NCBI GenBank assembly: GCA_016716435.1
Contig: JADJWI010000003.1
Location: forward strand, 186,001 to 250,000
Source: Acidobacteriota bacterium
GTDB lineage: Bacteria; Acidobacteriota; Blastocatellia; Pyrinomonadales; Pyrinomonadaceae
DNA: 64,000 nt
Reading direction: 5' to 3'
Position numbers and translations under genes: made by a program. Of this stretch, positions 52,672 to 64,000 are shown in pieces (position 1 is the stretch's first letter; each line of letters starts with the position of its first letter). The notes beneath the pieces are model-generated. The model did no database searches. It worked only from the letters and a program-made list of their open reading frames with translations, and was not told the DNA's origin.

Positions 52672-53578
52672 AAAACAAAGCAAGGGCTCCGGAGTGCGGC
52701 GAAAGGCTCGTGAATGCGCACTCCAGATGCTGTTCGCGGCCGATTACCTTGAAACTGATCGGGACGCAACGGTGCCCTTCTGGTCCGAATTTGGGTTCGA
52801 ATCGCTGGCCGAGGGCTCTGCAAAAAGCATCTCGGCGGTGCCCGAAACGCTTGACCGCCTCCGCACTTCAGCGACGCGTCTGCGCCCGTATCTAAAAAAA
52901 CTCGACCCTTACGACCGCAATTCGCCCTTCCTTACCGATCACAAAGAACTCGTTTTTAGCCTCGACCGTGCCGAAGAATCATTCAAAACGGCGATGGGCG
53001 TTTTGGTCAGCGGCTCCTCGCCCGACCTCAGCAGCCTTCGCCAAAGGCTCGCTTCCGCACGCGACCAACTCGGCCGGTTGGCGGCCACCGTCTCTACCTC
53101 TTCAGCCTTGAAGGCCGACGAGAAACGCGAATTTGCCGGGATAGCCGCAGATGCGGATAAGCATTTCGAGATACTCACCTCGAAGTCGCTGATCGCGGTC
53201 GAGAAACTTGCCGCCGAATCCGTGATGCCGCGTCAGTTCGCCGACCGCATTGTCACCGGCACGCTCAAGAATCTTGCGACGATCGATAAAACGATAATGT
53301 CGCGGGCCGAGCATTGGCGGCTTGAGCGGATGGCTGTGGTTGACCGGAACATTCTCCGGCTTGCGGTCTATGAATTTCTCTATGAAGATACTCCCGGGAC
53401 GGTCGTGATCAATGAGGCACTTGAGATCGCCCGGACCTTCTCTTCCTACGAAGCCACGCAGTTCATCAACGGACTGCTCGATGCCATCCGGCTCGACCTT
53501 GAGGGCAAAGGAGATGTGAAGGCAGAGCCAACAGAACCCGCACCGGACTCCGAGACCAAAACGGCCTCAAACCCCTGA
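52661..53578 (+). CDS. nusB: Transcription antitermination factor NusB, with a large insertion
   Basis: A 305-residue protein, about twice the usual NusB length. The N-terminal helix 'RRKARECALQMLFAADYLET' (about 15-34) and the C-terminal half 'WRLERMAVVDRNILRLAVYE' through 'NEALEIARTFSSYEATQFIN' (about 220-285) are standard NusB. Between them, about residues 60-180 form a charged, mostly helical insert. The end has an acidic Pro/Glu tail. NusB binds boxA RNA with NusE. ribH-nusB coupling is the common order. Confidence 0.88.
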   Translation: MSFEKQSKGSGVRRKARECALQMLFAADYLETDRDATVPFWSEFGFESLAEGSAKSISAVPETLDRLRTSATRLRPYLKKLDPYDRNSPFLTDHKELVFSLDRAEESFKTAMGVLVSGSSPDLSSLRQRLASARDQLGRLAATVSTSSALKADEKREFAGIAADADKHFEILTSKSLIAVEKLAAESVMPRQFADRIVTGTLKNLATIDKTIMSRAEHWRLERMAVVDRNILRLAVYEFLYEDTPGTVVINEALEIARTFSSYEATQFINGLLDAIRLDLEGKGDVKAEPTEPAPDSETKTASNP

Positions 53579-53584
53579 AATATA

Positions 53585-54196
53585 ATGCGAACGGGCACCG
53601 GCAGTTTCTGGTTCTTGCGTCGCTACCGTACCGCAGCGGCGGTTCTCGCTTGCCTGCTCGCCGCCGGCATCGCTTCCGCACAGGAACTCCCGGACAAGAT
53701 CCGCGGCTATAAGGTCCATAAACAGATCGTCACCGTCAGCGAAACGGCCCAACAGAAAGGCACGTCCTCGCCGGCCGTCACGACCGAGATAGATACAGAA
53801 AAGGTAGTCCTCAAAGACATCTCGCTTACCGGCCTGAGCTTTGAGATGCCGATCGAGCTTTCCGCAATGCCGCACAGCGGCCGCGTCGATTTCATAAGCT
53901 TTTCCGAGATGACCGTTAACGGCATTCCCGTTACGGTCGATGAATTTCGGACGGAGTTCCGGTTTCAGAAAGGCGAACAGATATTGCTGCCTTCCCCGGT
54001 GACCATCTTTGTCCCGACGCATCGCCTTGTTCAGGCGGCCTGGCGTGAGATGCGCGACTCACAGCCCGTCTGGCGCGTCGCCGGCCGCGTGTTCGTTTTC
54101 GGCCGCTTTAAACGACTCGGGATCCATCACAAACGCGTCGTCCCGGTCGATATCGACATTACAATAGCCAATCCGGTGGGCAAGGACGGCAAATAG
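53585..54196 (+). CDS. Exported protein, LEA/WHy-like, unknown function
   Basis: A 203-residue protein with a signal peptide (about 1-33, ending ASA-Q), and a beta-rich domain with 'VVLKDISLTGLSFEMPIELS' and 'VDFISFSEMTVNGIPVTVDE', resembling LEA type-2/WHy domains. It follows nusB by 6 bp and may be in the same transcript. Function unknown. Confidence 0.68.
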   Translation: MRTGTGSFWFLRRYRTAAAVLACLLAAGIASAQELPDKIRGYKVHKQIVTVSETAQQKGTSSPAVTTEIDTEKVVLKDISLTGLSFEMPIELSAMPHSGRVDFISFSEMTVNGIPVTVDEFRTEFRFQKGEQILLPSPVTIFVPTHRLVQAAWREMRDSQPVWRVAGRVFVFGRFKRLGIHHKRVVPVDIDITIANPVGKDGK

Positions 54197-54282
54197 CCGC
54201 TCCTTATCTTTTTCCGCGGTTTCGGTTAAAATTAAAGTTTACTTTCGGTGCCATTTATCTAAGTTTTAAGGAAAATACTATA

Positions 54283-58044
<3,762 letters not shown>

Positions 58045-58108
58045 GGCGGTGAAGACATCTTATAGTTAAAAGGGCGCCCGGCTGCCCCCGGCTCTTTCCC
58101 TCGAGCAA

Positions 58109-59341
58109 ATGACAAATACGTTACCTATCGCCTTTGGACTCGTTGCCTTTGCGTCCGGCATTGCCGGTCTCGCCGGCTGTGGTTCGACGCCTGCCAGCGG
58201 CCTCGAACCCTCGCGATCTGCTGAGGCAAAGGCGACGCCCACTCCAACGCCTTCTAACAAGAATTCGATCACCATCGCCGCCGTCGGCGACATAATGCTC
58301 GGCTCGCCATTTCCGAACGATACCCGAATGCCGCCGAACGACGGCCGCGACCTGCTGAAAGACGTTGCGCCGCTTCTTTCCGCCGCGGACATCGCCTTCG
58401 GAAACCTTGAAGCCCCGATGACCGACGGCGGCGAGTCGGCGAAGTGCCGCCCCCGAAAGCCTGCGAAGCCGGTCAAGCCCACCGTGCCGACCGAGCCGAT
58501 CGAGCCGGTTGAACCGGTCAACGTCAACAAGCCGAAAAAGCCCAAGCCGGACGAGCCGATCCGCTGCTACGCCTTCCGAATGCCGACCCGCTACGGCAAG
58601 TATCTGAAGGAAGCGGGATTTGATGTGCTCAGCCTCGCGAACAACCACTCGCTCGATTTCGGCCTTGCCGGCATCGCCGATACCCGCGAAACGCTCGACG
58701 CTCTCGGCCTTAAACACGCAGGCAGCAATCGGCTGAAACACTCGACCGCCTATCTTGAGGTGAAGGGCCTGACGGTCGCCTTCATCGGCTTTGCACACAA
58801 CACGATCGTCCCGAACGTCAACGACCTCGTCGCCGCCCGCCGGCTCGTCACCGAAGCTGATAAGAAGGCGGACATCGTCGTCGTTTCATTCCACGGGGGA
58901 GCCGAGGGCACGGGCAGCCAAATGGTGCCAAACCGGACCGAGATGTACTTTGGCGAAAAGCGCGGAAACCTGCCGCTCTTCTCCCGAACGGTCATCGATG
59001 CCGGTGCCGATCTTGTGCTCGGCCACGGGCCGCATGTGCTCCGCGGCATCGAGGTCTATAAAGGCCGCCTCATCGCCTATTCGCTCGGCAACTTCGCCAC
59101 CTACGGCTGGTTTCGGCTCGAGGCCGAGCTGGCCCTGACGATGATCCTCGAAGCCGAGCTCGACCGCGATGGCCGCTTCGTCGCCGGCAAGATCCACGCC
59201 GGCCGCCAGGAAGGCCGCGGCATCCCCGTGCTCGACCCCAGCGGCGAGGCCATCAGCAAGGTCCGCACCCTCTCGCTAACCAACTTCGGCCCAACCGCCC
59301 CCAACATCTCCGAAACCGGCACCATCACACCCAAACTCTAA
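58109..59341 (+). CDS. CapA-family lipoprotein (poly-gamma-glutamate capsule-like metallophosphatase fold)
   Basis: A 410-residue lipoprotein: signal ending 'GIAGLAGCG' (lipobox), a short linker, and a PGA_cap domain (about 55-400). Motifs are 'AAVGDIMLGSPFP', 'FGNLEAPMTDGG', 'LSLANNHSLDFGLAG', 'VSFHGGAEGTG' and 'LGHGPHVLRGIEVYKGRLIAYSLGNF' read in segments. A Pro/Lys/Glu-rich insert lies near 115-150. Named after B. anthracis CapA, but many members have no capsule role. Start ATG 58109 has a purine-rich site (CTCGAGCAA); the start is uncertain. Confidence 0.85.
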   Translation: MTNTLPIAFGLVAFASGIAGLAGCGSTPASGLEPSRSAEAKATPTPTPSNKNSITIAAVGDIMLGSPFPNDTRMPPNDGRDLLKDVAPLLSAADIAFGNLEAPMTDGGESAKCRPRKPAKPVKPTVPTEPIEPVEPVNVNKPKKPKPDEPIRCYAFRMPTRYGKYLKEAGFDVLSLANNHSLDFGLAGIADTRETLDALGLKHAGSNRLKHSTAYLEVKGLTVAFIGFAHNTIVPNVNDLVAARRLVTEADKKADIVVVSFHGGAEGTGSQMVPNRTEMYFGEKRGNLPLFSRTVIDAGADLVLGHGPHVLRGIEVYKGRLIAYSLGNFATYGWFRLEAELALTMILEAELDRDGRFVAGKIHAGRQEGRGIPVLDPSGEAISKVRTLSLTNFGPTAPNISETGTITPKL

Positions 59342-59542
59342 CCCGTTCAACGCTTCAAGTCCCGGCTTCAGCTCCTCGTTCTGAGTCCCAGCTTTAGCTC
59401 GCATTCTGCTCTTTAGCGCGAGCCAGATGCCCTTGCCGCTACATCGAAAAACTGATACCGGTGCGCAGAGAGTTGGAAGTTCTCGATAACGGCTATCGGG
59501 CCATATGTTCTTGCGTTCGGTTCGTATTTCACGAGTGGGAGC

Positions 59543-60685
59543 TCAGCTTAAAAAGCTGCCTGGATACTCTGCCCTTAGTAAATAAAGGGCCAGACATTTG
59601 CACAAGGGCAACCAATGTGACACCTCATTAATGTGTGCTGCATCGTCTATCGTAATAGGCGTCACGGCCTCATCTCTTAATACTGTGTGCGCAATCCTAT
59701 TTCGGACCATATCTAGTTCGGAGCTTTTGTTAATAACGTCGTTCACTTTCCGACCAACTACCGCTGCTGGAAAAACTTGGCTAATAGCTAAGTCGCTCCA
59801 GCGTTGTTTACCGAATAATGCAGATAGCCAGGCTTGCTGTTCTGAATTGGAATTAGGTATCAGGTCTTTAGGTCTATTAGGTTTTCGTCCGGGTAACAAG
59901 ATGCGTTCGTTCTCTTTCTTGACGCGTCCTTCCCTCATCTTTCGCAATCCCTCTATTATCTTGTAAAAACAAAGGAACTGATAGTTTGGGCTGTTGCTGT
60001 TTAGACCTTCCCTGTACAGGCTCGCATATCGTTCAAACTCAGGTTCCTTCGAAACATTAACGAGCATCGGGGTTTTTTGGTTACGAAAAGGTAAGGTTAC
60101 ACTGCTCATGTGGGCATTTGTGGCCAGTTCTTTTATCGCCCATCTTGAGATGTAAACCGGTGCATTGTTTAACAAAGAAATACGACTTAAGATGGGACAA
60201 AGTGCATCGAACGCCTTGTTCATTGCGTCGGTTAGACTTTCTGCATGGAGCGTTGAACACTCGATCAAAGACAAATAGCCTTTCTCATTAGCCTTGCCCC
60301 GAAACTCGAAATTTCCGCTAGGAAGACTGGCCATTAGAATCGCCTCCAGTTCATTTGGATCACCTACGAAAAGGTGGGAATCACCTTCGTTGGGGTCAAA
60401 CCCAAACTTGATATGGTTCTCCGCCACTGGCGGTTCGTTAGGCTTGCCAAGTAGAAAGGTTACGTGGTAATTGCCGGGCGAGCCGCCTGGAATTGGGCGT
60501 TCCTTACTCTTACTGTTGAATGGAGCAATATTCAACAATAACGGTATACCACACAGTCCCCAGGTTCCCTCCATTTTCAATTCTTGATCTTGTGAAGTTT
60601 TCATCGTCGATTTTTGAGCACAGCACTTTTTATATTTCCTACCGCTTCCGCACGGACACATTTCATTTGGCTTTATCTTTGTCAT
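59543..60685 (-). CDS. SEC-C motif protein with C-terminal HEPN-like motif
   Basis: A 380-residue protein from ATG 60685 (MTKIKPNEMCPCGSGRKYKK), the N-terminal part being a SEC-C zinc motif ending CC. The central region is unknown; near the C-terminus 'MVRNRIAHTVLRDEA' has the Rx4H of HEPN ribonuclease-type domains. SEC-C domains often accompany toxins or defence proteins. Lower GC than flanking genes. Function unassigned. Confidence 0.72.
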   Translation of the reverse strand: MTKIKPNEMCPCGSGRKYKKCCAQKSTMKTSQDQELKMEGTWGLCGIPLLLNIAPFNSKSKERPIPGGSPGNYHVTFLLGKPNEPPVAENHIKFGFDPNEGDSHLFVGDPNELEAILMASLPSGNFEFRGKANEKGYLSLIECSTLHAESLTDAMNKAFDALCPILSRISLLNNAPVYISRWAIKELATNAHMSSVTLPFRNQKTPMLVNVSKEPEFERYASLYREGLNSNSPNYQFLCFYKIIEGLRKMREGRVKKENERILLPGRKPNRPKDLIPNSNSEQQAWLSALFGKQRWSDLAISQVFPAAVVGRKVNDVINKSSELDMVRNRIAHTVLRDEAVTPITIDDAAHINEVSHWLPLCKCLALYLLRAEYPGSFLS

Positions 60686-60953
60686 TATTCGAATCAACCA
60701 TTTGTGATCGACGACCTATTCCGATTGGGACTACGCGACATCCCCATCCGAATCTTCGTGTCAGACCTGCGACGTTGCGTTTTTGTCTCTTTCGCTATCC
60801 ACTACATTACAACTAAGCGGAAAGACAACGGGGAGCTAATCGCGCTGGCGCGAAATCACTACAATTATCTTTCGCGTTAAAATCGCAGGCCTCGCCCGAA
60901 TTTCCATGTTGTTTTCCGATGGTTGCCCCTCGGTTGCCCGATCCACGGATCCG

Positions 60954-62372
60954 CTAAAGGTTTCTTGAATCGACAAACTCGATGCCTTCTTCGTCTTTAA
61001 TGACTTTCGCGATGTTGATATATTCGCCGGCGTAACCAAGCAGTTTCAGAAATATCCGGTCTAGGAAGTTGACCATGAAATAGTATTCCTCGATCGGGTC
61101 GGCAAGCGGCGCACATTCGGCTCGCTCGGGAGCAGTCGCCGCGTTGCAATAGAAGTCGGCCGCGTGTACGAGCTTATTCCGGCAAGCTATGAAAAGCTTC
61201 ACCTCGCGCTTGTCCGGGTTGAACCCGATCTCCTCGAAAAGCTTGGTGAGCGAGTATCTAAATGAGCGACGATTAAACGAACGCATTCGTGCTTTATTGG
61301 TGAAGGTCGATCGTTGTTCAGGGCTGACATCTGGATCGTGCTTCAATACGGCGTCGAACGCCTCGGTCAGCGCCGGCGTCAGCTTTTCGAATTTCTCATC
61401 GGGGATAATGAACTCGGAAAATGGACTTCCGTCGCGATGCAAAAAAGCGTGTTTTAGTCCCTCCAGAGCAACGGCCAATTTTGCACCGCGAGTCTCCATG
61501 AAGTCCGATTCGCTCTTCGCGTCAATGTAAGAATCGATCGTTCCGCGGTCGAGTTCGTAATCCTTGCACCGTTGGCAAAACACCGTGTATGCCTGCTCAA
61601 TGAAAAGCCTGGTGGGATTGTCGTCAGCGCGACAGTCGATTACGCTGAGCGGGCCGTACGGTTTGCTGATGCGGTGTGCGTGAGTTCTTCGTATCAGATT
61701 GCCGTCCTTGTCGAGCTGGTCACGAAATATCCATTGGATCTTGGTGCCCCGTGCAACTGACGCAATCAGGCAAAGGCGTCCGATTACCGCGTCGATCTCC
61801 TTGACGTTTCGGAACTTCTCAACATCCACCTCAGCAGTACAGGTCACTTCTATTGATTTGAGAGTGGATACACGAAGCATCGTTTCTTTATAATCCTTTG
61901 CTGGCTTGAGCTCGACAAGACACCATTCTCTATTGTCGGTCAGCCTCAAAGGGAGGCATTCATGCCAGTACTGATCGAACAAGATGTGCGCTCGGCTCAT
62001 TCTGAAGTTGGTGAGGCCGAACCTTAATTTCGCGGGAGCTTTGTCCGACGCGGTCACCACAAGTTCCTTGGGCTTCAACGCCGTCCGCGATCCGGCTCGG
62101 CCCAAACTGCCCAAAAGAACATTTATGCTTGTGTTCCGCCCCCGACTTTCTACTGTCTTTCCGTCTTTCGTCTGGCCTCGTAACTGTACTTCATCTCCCA
62201 GACCAAACATAAAATACTCACCGGGAAGGGACGTGCACAGGAGAATGATCGTACCGTCCTTCAGTTGTCCGGTTTCGAACTCGCATTCGTAGTCAGCTCC
62301 GTTTGAAGAGGTAAGTATGCCCGTGCCTTCGTAAATATCGATGCACTTTCCGTAATGATCTTCGAGGCTCAT
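60954..62372 (-). CDS. Large HEPN-like protein, possibly ApeA-related
   Basis: A 472-residue soluble protein from ATG 62372 (MSLEDHYGKCIDIYEG). The N-terminal half is beta-rich, in a style like the ApeA N-terminal domain ('GTGILTSSNGADYECEFETG'). The C-terminal half is helical with 'LFIACRNKLVHAADFYCN', an RN-x3-H HEPN signature. ApeA-type HEPN proteins are single-gene anti-phage RNases in E. coli; resemblance here is by architecture only. The gene is adjacent to the other HEPN-like gene and near a tRNA. Confidence 0.65.
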   Translation of the reverse strand: MSLEDHYGKCIDIYEGTGILTSSNGADYECEFETGQLKDGTIILLCTSLPGEYFMFGLGDEVQLRGQTKDGKTVESRGRNTSINVLLGSLGRAGSRTALKPKELVVTASDKAPAKLRFGLTNFRMSRAHILFDQYWHECLPLRLTDNREWCLVELKPAKDYKETMLRVSTLKSIEVTCTAEVDVEKFRNVKEIDAVIGRLCLIASVARGTKIQWIFRDQLDKDGNLIRRTHAHRISKPYGPLSVIDCRADDNPTRLFIEQAYTVFCQRCKDYELDRGTIDSYIDAKSESDFMETRGAKLAVALEGLKHAFLHRDGSPFSEFIIPDEKFEKLTPALTEAFDAVLKHDPDVSPEQRSTFTNKARMRSFNRRSFRYSLTKLFEEIGFNPDKREVKLFIACRNKLVHAADFYCNAATAPERAECAPLADPIEEYYFMVNFLDRIFLKLLGYAGEYINIAKVIKDEEGIEFVDSRNL

Positions 62373-62668
62373 CGAGTTAGAATAAAACACAGTTGGAGGA
62401 TTGTTTACCCGAAGCAAAGCAATAAATCATTTTGGAGCAAATGGCTGCTGAAAGCGCAATGCCGCCAATTGCGCATACGCCCTAGGCGTCTGAGTTGCTT
62501 CACCTTTCAACGATTTCATTGGCGTCTTTTCGCGAACCATCTTCTTTTCATTAAATGTAGTGCCCGCCATGCATCCATTTTCTCCGTTGTGCATCTCAGA
62601 GAAATAGAAATACAGATTTCGAATAATCGTTAGTTAAACAGATTCACAAACGAAGCGAGGTAAATGTT

Positions 62669-63745
62669 ATGAAGGGCTTAGCAAGTTTCAGCCTTACGGT
62701 GGTGGTGTGTTTTTGCATCGGAGTTGTATCGGCATTTGGACAGACCGCGTACCGGATCTCGGCGCCATACACGAACCAAAATTTGACGATCTTCCTTATC
62801 CACGGTGAAGATGCGAGCAGCAATAAAGATCTGATCACGCTGCAAGAGGCGATGGAGATGAAGGTCTTCAAGGTGTATGAAACCGAAGACGTGGACGAGT
62901 TGATCGTCGAAAACATCTCGCCTAAGTACGACGTTTTCATCCAGTCCGGCGACATCGTTAAGGGCGGAAAGCAGGACCGCGTGCTTGCGATCAGCATCAT
63001 AGTTCCGCGAAACTCCGGCAAGGTCTCGATCGAAGCTTTCTGCGTTGAATCAGATAGATGGGAAGGCCGCGGCAACGAAAGCCAGAAGGAATTTTCATCG
63101 TCGGAAGAAAGAATAGTTTCCCGGGAGCTGAAGCTCGCGGCAAATGGACCGGGAACGGCATCGGGATCTGGAACGGGTTCAGGTTCGGGTTCGGCATCGG
63201 GTGCGGCACCGCCTCCTCCGGCTAGGGGTTCACAAACAGCGGTTTGGACTGAGGTGGCGAACGCACAGAGGAATATCTCTGCCAACGTGACCGTCGATGT
63301 TACGGCAAACAGCTCAGCCTCGAGCCTCCAGCTTTCGCTTGAGAATAAGAAACTCGTAAAAGCCAGAGAAGAGTTCGCAAAGAAATTCTCTGAGCTTACA
63401 AAAGGCAAGACCGACGTCATCGGGTATGCCTTCGCCATCAATGGCAAGATAAACAGCGCCGATATTTACGTGTCCAATCACCTCTTCAACAAGGTCTGGC
63501 CGAAAATGCTGAACGCGGCCGTCACCGAAGCGATCTCGCTGGCCGATCAAGAAGAAGCAGAAAGCGAACCGACCGCGGGCGATATCAGCACCTTTCTCTC
63601 GGAGGCCGATAAAGGAACACCGAAAGAACGTCAAACGGTTGCCAAATCAAAAGTCGTCACCCGCTCTACAGAAAATGAGGTCGTATACGAGGCGAGAGAT
63701 AAAGCAAACGTCGTCGTTCATCGTAGCTATGTGAAATTGAACTGA
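62669..63745 (+). CDS. Exported ARPP-1-domain-like protein
   Basis: A 358-residue protein with a signal peptide (about 1-26, ending AFG-Q). The N-terminal half follows the ARPP-1 pattern ('ITLQEAMEMKVFKVYETEDV', 'DVFIQSGDIVKGGKQDRVLA', 'EAFCVESDRWEGRG'). A Gly/Ser/Ala repeat linker spans about 155-175, followed by a helical C-terminal domain. ARPP-1 occurs with ADP-ribosylglycohydrolase/rhodanese-phosphatase systems, but none of those partners is adjacent. Function unknown. A ribosome-binding site (AGCGAGG) precedes ATG 62669. Confidence 0.75.
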   Translation: MKGLASFSLTVVVCFCIGVVSAFGQTAYRISAPYTNQNLTIFLIHGEDASSNKDLITLQEAMEMKVFKVYETEDVDELIVENISPKYDVFIQSGDIVKGGKQDRVLAISIIVPRNSGKVSIEAFCVESDRWEGRGNESQKEFSSSEERIVSRELKLAANGPGTASGSGTGSGSGSASGAAPPPPARGSQTAVWTEVANAQRNISANVTVDVTANSSASSLQLSLENKKLVKAREEFAKKFSELTKGKTDVIGYAFAINGKINSADIYVSNHLFNKVWPKMLNAAVTEAISLADQEEAESEPTAGDISTFLSEADKGTPKERQTVAKSKVVTRSTENEVVYEARDKANVVVHRSYVKLN

Positions 63746-63775
63746 TCGCGCCACACGGGAAAAACTGCGGAAAAT

Positions 63776-63805
63776 AGAAAAGCGGTGGTCAATATGACCA
63801 CCGCT
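63776..63805 (-). terminator. Rho-independent terminator of tRNA-Asn
   Basis: On the minus strand the perfect 10-bp stem AGCGGTGGTC...GACCACCGCT (63781-63805, 5-nt loop) is followed by TTTTCTATTTTCC. It lies about 17 bp after the tRNA 3' end and may also serve the convergent plus-strand gene. Confidence 0.85.
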
Positions 63806-63821
63806 AAACTCTTCTAAAAAT

Positions 63822-63896
<75 letters not shown>

Positions 63897-64000
63897 ATGC
63901 ACCCCGCGAGGGGCGAACTTAGAGAATAGGAGTTTCGAAAAACCTTGTCAAGCGCATTTGGGCGAGGCTTTTGAATGTGGCGGGCGAACGGTTTAGTGTG

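Noticed and set aside
59350..59430. Short imperfect direct repeat (about 26 bp, TCCCrGCTTyAGCTC) after the CapA-like gene
   Set aside because: Only two copies with several mismatches; no structure or motif tying it to a function.
60614..60880. Plus-strand 88-residue frame in the gap between the two HEPN-like genes
   Set aside because: Overlaps the SEC-C gene start in antisense, no ribosome-binding site, low complexity; not supported.

Overview
The window looks like a chromosomal segment of an Acidobacteriota bacterium, most likely class Blastocatellia (Pyrinomonadaceae-like). This is inferred from an Oar-type TonB receptor with an N-terminal carboxypeptidase-regulatory domain, a futalosine-pathway menaquinone gene (mqnE), a fused E2-E1 2-oxoglutarate dehydrogenase, and a moderately high-GC background broken by several lower-GC islands. 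No rRNA, CRISPR array, IS transposase or integrase gene was seen. One tRNA (Asn) lies at the right end.

Layout. 0-4.4 kb: a minus-strand membrane cluster (integral membrane protein, DUF4129, DUF4350, TauE/SafE permease). 4.6-8.3 kb: a large TonB-dependent receptor with a strong terminator. 8.6-16.1 kb: an NtrC-type regulator, a methyltransferase, SppA, a DUF481 porin-like protein, then a peroxiredoxin followed by a rhodanese lipoprotein whose reading frame crosses an in-frame TGA. 16.3-19.1 kb: perR and katG with operator-like palindromes. 19.3-31.5 kb: small, often lower-GC accessory genes (TonB-like proteins, SRPBCC, DoxX, DUF families, an ArsR-SRPBCC module, a VapBC-like pair). 31.5-36.5 kb: mqnE followed by a run of accessory genes separated by repeated, progressively decayed copies of the 3' end of mqnE. 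36.5-41.1 kb: a methyltransferase, an amidohydrolase-SRPBCC fusion, a dioxygenase and a membrane protein, ending with a duplicated 3' tail of the fusion gene. 41.3-45.1 kb: nitric-oxide defence (cupin, quinol NO reductase, truncated haemoglobin, Crp/Fnr regulator). 45.1-54.2 kb: UbiA-family prenyltransferase, nucleotide-sugar enzymes, an M14 peptidase, ribH-nusB. 54.3-59.3 kb: odhA and a CapA-like lipoprotein. 59.5-62.4 kb: two lower-GC genes with HEPN-like RN-x3-H motifs. 62.7-63.9 kb: an ARPP-1-like secreted protein and tRNA-Asn.

Two observations stand out. First, the rhodanese lipoprotein at 15591-16115 is a strong selenoprotein candidate: the TGA falls at a position I recall as Cys in rhodanese relatives, coding continues to a complete C-terminus, and a hairpin with a GGTCT apical loop, the loop of the classic E. 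coli fdhF SECIS, lies 21 nt downstream. Second, the mqnE locus resembles a cassette array: five partial copies of the mqnE C-terminal coding region (31.5-35.0 kb) alternate with HicAB, an alpha/beta hydrolase, a HigBA-like pair, an unknown protein and a lipoprotein, all on the mqnE strand. The same 'cargo plus duplicated host-gene tail' layout recurs at a RibD/DHFR-like gene (VapBC-like cargo, tail at 28175-28250) and at the amidohydrolase-SRPBCC gene (tail at 41041-41106). This suggests an unrecognised way of inserting genes at 3' ends of host genes.
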